NCBI GenBank assembly: GCA_035325905.1
Contig: DAOKYY010000019.1
Span: 1-54,754 of the forward strand
From: DYGX01 sp035325905
Lineage (GTDB): Bacteria > Chloroflexota > Anaerolineae > Aggregatilineales > Aggregatilineaceae
Length of the DNA stretch: 54,754 nt
Reading direction: 5' to 3'
The stretch's first letter is position 1. Each line of letters begins with the position of its first letter. The position numbers and the translations under genes are program-made. The notes beneath the pieces are model-generated. The model made no database searches. It was not told the DNA's origin and saw only the letters and a list, made by a program, of their open reading frames with translations. Of this stretch, positions 51,681 to 54,754 are shown piece after piece.

Positions 51681-52172
51681 CTACTCGCCCCGCGCCAGGC
51701 GGTACTCCTGCTTATAGCCGAAGCGCCGCTCGTTATCCAGCCAGCGCAGCCAGGTTGGGCGCAAAACGTAAAACACGCTGTTCTCGATCAAATCCATGAA
51801 CTGATCTTTGACGAAAGGGAACTTCGCGCTGTAGACGCGCAGCGCGTGGCGGCGCTCCTCGTCATCGGTGACGGCCCTCGCGTTGCCCGCAATCTGCACG
51901 CCCTTGATCCCGGCCCAGTCCCAGGCCGGCGCGTAGATCGCGGCAGAGACATCGTTCCAGTCGGCGATATTCGCGCTGTGGCGGCTGTCCGGGCTGGAGA
52001 CCCAGTACAGGTTCAGCGCCTCGTCGCTGGCGAAAAAGAGCGGCGCGACCTGCGGACGCCCGTCCTGATCCCCGGCGGTCGCGAGCGCCATCGTCGATTG
52101 GCTTGCCAGGAACGCGCCCAGGGCCGGGCGCAGGTCGTCCGGCAGCAGCGGCAGCGGCTCGCGTTCGCTCAT
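51681..52172 (-). CDS. Pyridoxamine 5'-phosphate oxidase-like flavoprotein
   Basis: 163 residues from ATG 52172, overlapping the ubiX stop (ATGA). A split-barrel flavin-binding fold: TMALATAGDQDGRPQVAPLF, then NLYWVSSPDSRHSANI and a C-terminal RFGYKQEYRL. The family uses FMN or F420 and reduces quinones or other substrates. As part of an operon with ubiX and menG it may act in flavin or quinone chemistry; that is inference. Confidence 0.82.
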   Translation of the reverse strand: MSEREPLPLLPDDLRPALGAFLASQSTMALATAGDQDGRPQVAPLFFASDEALNLYWVSSPDSRHSANIADWNDVSAAIYAPAWDWAGIKGVQIAGNARAVTDDEERRHALRVYSAKFPFVKDQFMDLIENSVFYVLRPTWLRWLDNERRFGYKQEYRLARGE

Positions 52173-52759
52173 ATGGGTTTCCCTCGCAGCCCCAGCCACT
52201 CAAAGTAAAGCGCGTTATCGATGCCCAGGCGCAGCAGGATACGCCCGACGGTCTCGTTGACAATGTCGTCCAGCGTTTCGGGGCGGCTGTAGAAGCCGGG
52301 CACCGGCGGCAGGATCACCGCGCCCTGCTCCGCCGCCTGAACCATCAGGCGCAGGTGGCCGAGGTGCAGGGGCGTCTCGCGCACGACCAGCACCAGCGGC
52401 CGCCCTTCCTTGAGCGTCACGTCCGCCGCGCGCACCAGCAAATCGTCGGCGTAGCTGTGCGCCACCGCCGACAGGCTCTTGATGCTGCACGGCACAATCG
52501 CCATGCCGCGCGTGACAAACGACCCGCTGGCGATACTCGCGCCGATGTTCTCCGGCCGGTGGACGACATCCGCCAGCGCCTCGACCTGGCTGATCGACCA
52601 CGACGTTTCCTGCGCGATTGTGATCCGCGCCGAGGCGGTGATCACCAGGTGCGACTCGATCGCCGGGTCCTGGCGCAGCGTCTCCAACAGGCGGATGCCG
52701 TAGATCACGCCGCTCGCGCCGGAAATGCCGACGATGACGCGTTGGGGAGTCTGGGTCAC
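52169..52759 (-). CDS. ubiX: Flavin prenyltransferase UbiX
   Basis: 196 residues from GTG 52759. It attaches a dimethylallyl group to FMN to make prenylated FMN, the cofactor of UbiD decarboxylases. VGISGASGVIYGIRLLETLR binds the phosphates; ETSWSISQ, ASGSFVTRGMAIVPCSIKSL and VVRETPLHLGHLRLM are family signatures. No ubiD gene is in the window. Third in the DinB-menG-Mop-ubiX-PNPOx operon. Confidence 0.94.
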   Translation of the reverse strand: MTQTPQRVIVGISGASGVIYGIRLLETLRQDPAIESHLVITASARITIAQETSWSISQVEALADVVHRPENIGASIASGSFVTRGMAIVPCSIKSLSAVAHSYADDLLVRAADVTLKEGRPLVLVVRETPLHLGHLRLMVQAAEQGAVILPPVPGFYSRPETLDDIVNETVGRILLRLGIDNALYFEWLGLRGKPI

Positions 52760-52811
52760 GTTTTCGCTCTCACGGTGGAGGCAGGGCGGCGGCGCGCTCG
52801 AACAGTCCGGC

Positions 52812-53021
52812 TCATTCGACGCCGATCATCACGTTCGACGCCTTGATCACGGCGTAGGCTTCCTGGCCCACGCGCAGATTCAGGCTCTCCGCCGACGACG
52901 CGGTGATGATCGACACGATCTCGATCCCGCCGGGCAGCTCGATCACGACCTCGCTGTTGACCGCGCCAGGTGTGATCCGCTTGATCGTCCCTTTGAGCTG
53001 GTTACGCGCGCTGAGCTTCAT
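52812..53021 (-). CDS. Molybdopterin/molybdate-binding (Mop/TOBE) protein
   Basis: 69 residues: a single Mop domain (SARNQLKGTIKRITPGAVNS, then VTS-like GIEIVSIITASSAESLNL and VGQEAYAVIKASNVMIGVE). Stand-alone Mops assemble into hexamers that store molybdate or tungstate. No modABC gene is near. It sits between menG and ubiX in the minus-strand operon. Confidence 0.9.
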   Translation of the reverse strand: MKLSARNQLKGTIKRITPGAVNSEVVIELPGGIEIVSIITASSAESLNLRVGQEAYAVIKASNVMIGVE

Positions 53022-53079
53022 GGCTCTGTCTCCTGACCTGATGGATGACCAGACACACCCTCATGGTAGCACTGATTCG

Positions 53080-53799
53080 TCAGATGGCGGCGGGGCGCGT
53101 CCCCCAGTGAACCGCCATCGTACCCAGCATAAAGCGCCGGTAGCCCACCTCGACCAGCCCGGCGGCGCGCATCAGGTCGGCCAGCGCCTCGGCGCTCTTG
53201 AAGCCAAGCGTGCTTTCCGGCAGATAGCGGTAAGCGTCCGCCTGCCCGGACACAATCCGTCCCAGCGCCGGGATCACATAGCGCAGGTGCGCGTCGATGA
53301 ACGGGCGTAGCATCCCGTCCGGCGGCGGCGTGGTGTCGAGCGTGACCAGCCGCCCGCCCGGCTTGAGAACGCGCATCTGCTCGCGCAGCGCGCCGGGGAT
53401 ATCGGTCACGTTGCGGAACAGGTAGCCGCTGGTCACGGCGTCGAACACCTCGCCCGCGTAGGGCAGGCGCAGCGTGTCGGCGGCCTGCCACGCCAGCGCG
53501 TCCGCTCCGGCGCGCCGCTGCCCGACGCGCATCATCGGCAGGGCGAAATCCGCCGCGACGACGCGCAGACCCGGCGCCTGGCGGCGCGCTTCGAGCGCGA
53601 TGTCGCCGGTGCCGGTCGCGATATCGAGCAGCCAGCCACCGCGCGGCAGACGCGCCTGCTGCACGACGAAACGGCGCCAGCGCCGGTCCTGCCCGAAGGT
53701 CATCAGGCGGTTCATCAGGTCATAGCGCGCCGCGATGCGCCCGAACATATTCTGCACGTAGCGCGCGTGCTCGGTTGAGGAAGACTGCTGCGCCGTCAC
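53080..53799 (-). CDS. menG: Demethylmenaquinone methyltransferase (MenG/UbiE)
   Basis: 239 residues from GTG 53799. Last methylation step of menaquinone synthesis. FGRIAARYDLMNRLMTFGQD, SAM motif LLDIATGTGDIALE, and SGYLFRNVTD, MRVLKPGGRLVTLD are typical UbiE/COQ5 signatures. The C-terminus (YGRFMLGTMAVHWG-like) is intact. Consistent with a menaquinone-based respiratory chain; other men genes lie outside the window. Confidence 0.94.
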   Translation of the reverse strand: MTAQQSSSTEHARYVQNMFGRIAARYDLMNRLMTFGQDRRWRRFVVQQARLPRGGWLLDIATGTGDIALEARRQAPGLRVVAADFALPMMRVGQRRAGADALAWQAADTLRLPYAGEVFDAVTSGYLFRNVTDIPGALREQMRVLKPGGRLVTLDTTPPPDGMLRPFIDAHLRYVIPALGRIVSGQADAYRYLPESTLGFKSAEALADLMRAAGLVEVGYRRFMLGTMAVHWGTRPAAI

Positions 53800-53819
53800 G
53801 TCGGGATCAATCTCGTTTC

Positions 53820-54317
53820 TCAGCCGGCGCGGTCCACCGGCCAGGTGCCCATAATCTGCCGCAGAATGGCGAACTCGCCAATGTGATACGCGTTGTGATC
53901 GGCGACCAGCAGCGCCTCGCGCAGCAACGTGTACCCCGGCGCGTGCGGCAGGTCGTCGGTCAGGCTGTTGGCCGGGTCGGCGACCAGCGCCTGCATCGCT
54001 TCCAGGTCGCGCCGGATGGCGTTGATCGTCGCGGTCCAGCGCGCAGGGTCGGCTTCTTCGTCGGGCGCAGGCCAGTGCCCTTCCGGCCAGGACGGCGACA
54101 CCCAGTCCGGGTCGCGCGTGAACTCCAGGATGTCTTCCTGCGTGATGCGGATGTGCTCCAGCAGTTGCCAGGGCGAATAGGGCACGTTCGGGGCGCGGTC
54201 GTTGATCCGGTCAAGCGGGAAATCGGCGACTGCCTCGTCGAACGGCATGTGCGCGTTGCCGCCGCGCAGCAGCGCGAGCACCTGCTCGCGCATCAGCGTT
54301 TCCATATCAGTACTCAT
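53820..54317 (-). CDS. DinB-family (DUF664-like) protein
   Basis: 165 residues. Four-helix bundle with His ligands in YSPWQLLEHIRITQEDILE and ADHNAYHIGEF, spaced as in the DinB/YfiT metal-binding fold. Members act as thiol-S-transferases (mycothiol or bacillithiol). First gene of the minus-strand operon, 20 bp ahead of menG. No promoter is convincing, though TGTAAT lies ~30 bp upstream. Confidence 0.88.
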   Translation of the reverse strand: MSTDMETLMREQVLALLRGGNAHMPFDEAVADFPLDRINDRAPNVPYSPWQLLEHIRITQEDILEFTRDPDWVSPSWPEGHWPAPDEEADPARWTATINAIRRDLEAMQALVADPANSLTDDLPHAPGYTLLREALLVADHNAYHIGEFAILRQIMGTWPVDRAG

Positions 54318-54408
54318 GCGTGCCCCCGTTTTGATACATTACACCCGGATCATCGCTCAAGCTCTGCGCCAATGCCAAGCGTTGCACTCACAAACTGGCT
54401 GGACTAGG

Positions 54409-54560
54409 TGTTCAGTCCCAGGGTCTGGTGATACTGCTCTCCTTAAGCAAAAGGAGCAGCTATGGGTCAAGTACTCCACGGGAGCGCCACCACGGCACAG
54501 GCAGGCGGTAGACGATGATCCGTCGAGGCGATTCATTCAGTTGGGCGTCGATTCCTAAGC
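54409..54560 (+). pseudogene. Broken IS481-type transposase start with left end
   Basis: TGTTCAGTCCC at 54409 looks like the outer end of an IS481-type element. AAGGAG and ATG 54462 start MGQVLHGSATTAQA, the usual opening of these transposases. The frame stops after 18 codons (54518) because of an extra ~16 bp; a continuation resembling VRRAIHS follows in another frame (54520-54540). No catalytic domain remains, so this is a remnant, not an active element. Confidence 0.6.
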
Positions 54561-54754
54561 GCATAGCCAACTAGTATAGCCGAGGGGTAAAATCCAACCA
54601 GAGCCCTAATTAATCGTAATTTTTCGGGGAGAATTACTGTCGCAGTTCGTGGGCGTTATATATATAATTAGAACCGTTTTATTGCCTAATAACAAGAGGG
54701 CCAGGGTCATCGCTTCAAAGTTGAGTCAGCAGGTGAAGCAGGAAATCGTTATCC
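54561..54754 (+). other. AT-rich right edge, possible next gene start
   Basis: Composition drops sharply (TAATTAATCG; TATATATATAAT at ~54660). A TTG at ~54722 opens a frame to the edge (SQQVKQEIV), which could be a gene start. Too short to identify. Confidence 0.3.

Overview
The window is a high-GC (about two thirds G+C by eye), densely coded piece of bacterial chromosome. The gene set suggests the phylum Chloroflexota, probably an Anaerolineae-like lineage. Supporting genes are a BTAD-type regulator with a decayed P-loop, several large GT-C membrane glycosyltransferases, DUF6062 and DUF5946 zinc-finger proteins, an EF-Tu-domain-2-like mini-protein, a class A penicillin-binding protein with an Ig-like tail, and menaquinone genes. 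This placement is inference; there is no rRNA gene in the window to confirm it.

Layout. 1-3898: polar amino-acid ABC transporter (binding protein, permease, ATPase) with two unusual architectures. 3918-8726: two GT-C membrane proteins flanking an SGNH hydrolase, with a probable IS200/IS605-type relic at 5691-6020. 8995-16486: thioredoxin reductase, GH13 amylase, a minus-strand block (ICMT-like methyltransferase, LMW phosphatase, fructosamine-kinase family), Pcm, a SAM methyltransferase and a sirtuin. 16624-22454: bactofilin-like membrane protein, a candidate structured small RNA (about 18184-18393), MBL hydrolase, a DUF4258-like gene, initiator tRNA, PncC/CinA and an alpha/beta hydrolase. 22464-26300: minus-strand operon metG, GT-C protein, thioesterase, behind a roughly 250-nt leader with a premature terminator. 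26489-31737: small protein, aldo/keto reductase, dnaN, lipoprotein and a BTAD regulator with its own terminator-bearing leader. 31947-39011: zinc-ribbon protein, membrane proteins, cytidine deaminase, two tRNA-Ser genes, PBP1A and rsgA. 39132-39281: a tiny promoter/ORF/terminator unit. 39475-49778: an AT-richer secreted protein, tRNA-Gly, clpB, nitrilase plus Lgt-like pair, SPFH protein, GT-C protein, EF-Tu-domain-like protein and DUF6062. 49949-54317: azlCD, two tRNAs, and a five-gene minus-strand operon DinB, menG, Mop, ubiX, PNPOx-like. 54409-54560: a broken IS481-type transposase start, followed by AT-rich DNA to the window edge.

Most genes are housekeeping or cell-envelope genes and the order looks like ordinary chromosome. 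The strongest candidates for something undescribed are three. First is the transporter at 1-3898: a BMP-family tail fused to an SBP_bac_3 domain, next to a permease carrying a roughly 380-residue extracytoplasmic insert with four beta repeats and a stretch resembling lobe II of the binding protein. Second is the candidate small RNA after the bactofilin-like gene. Third is a set of compact leader units (metG, rsgA, BTAD regulator), each a promoter followed by an early terminator. Ten predicted sigma-70-type promoters with both boxes visible have 17-bp spacing, four of them at tRNA units.
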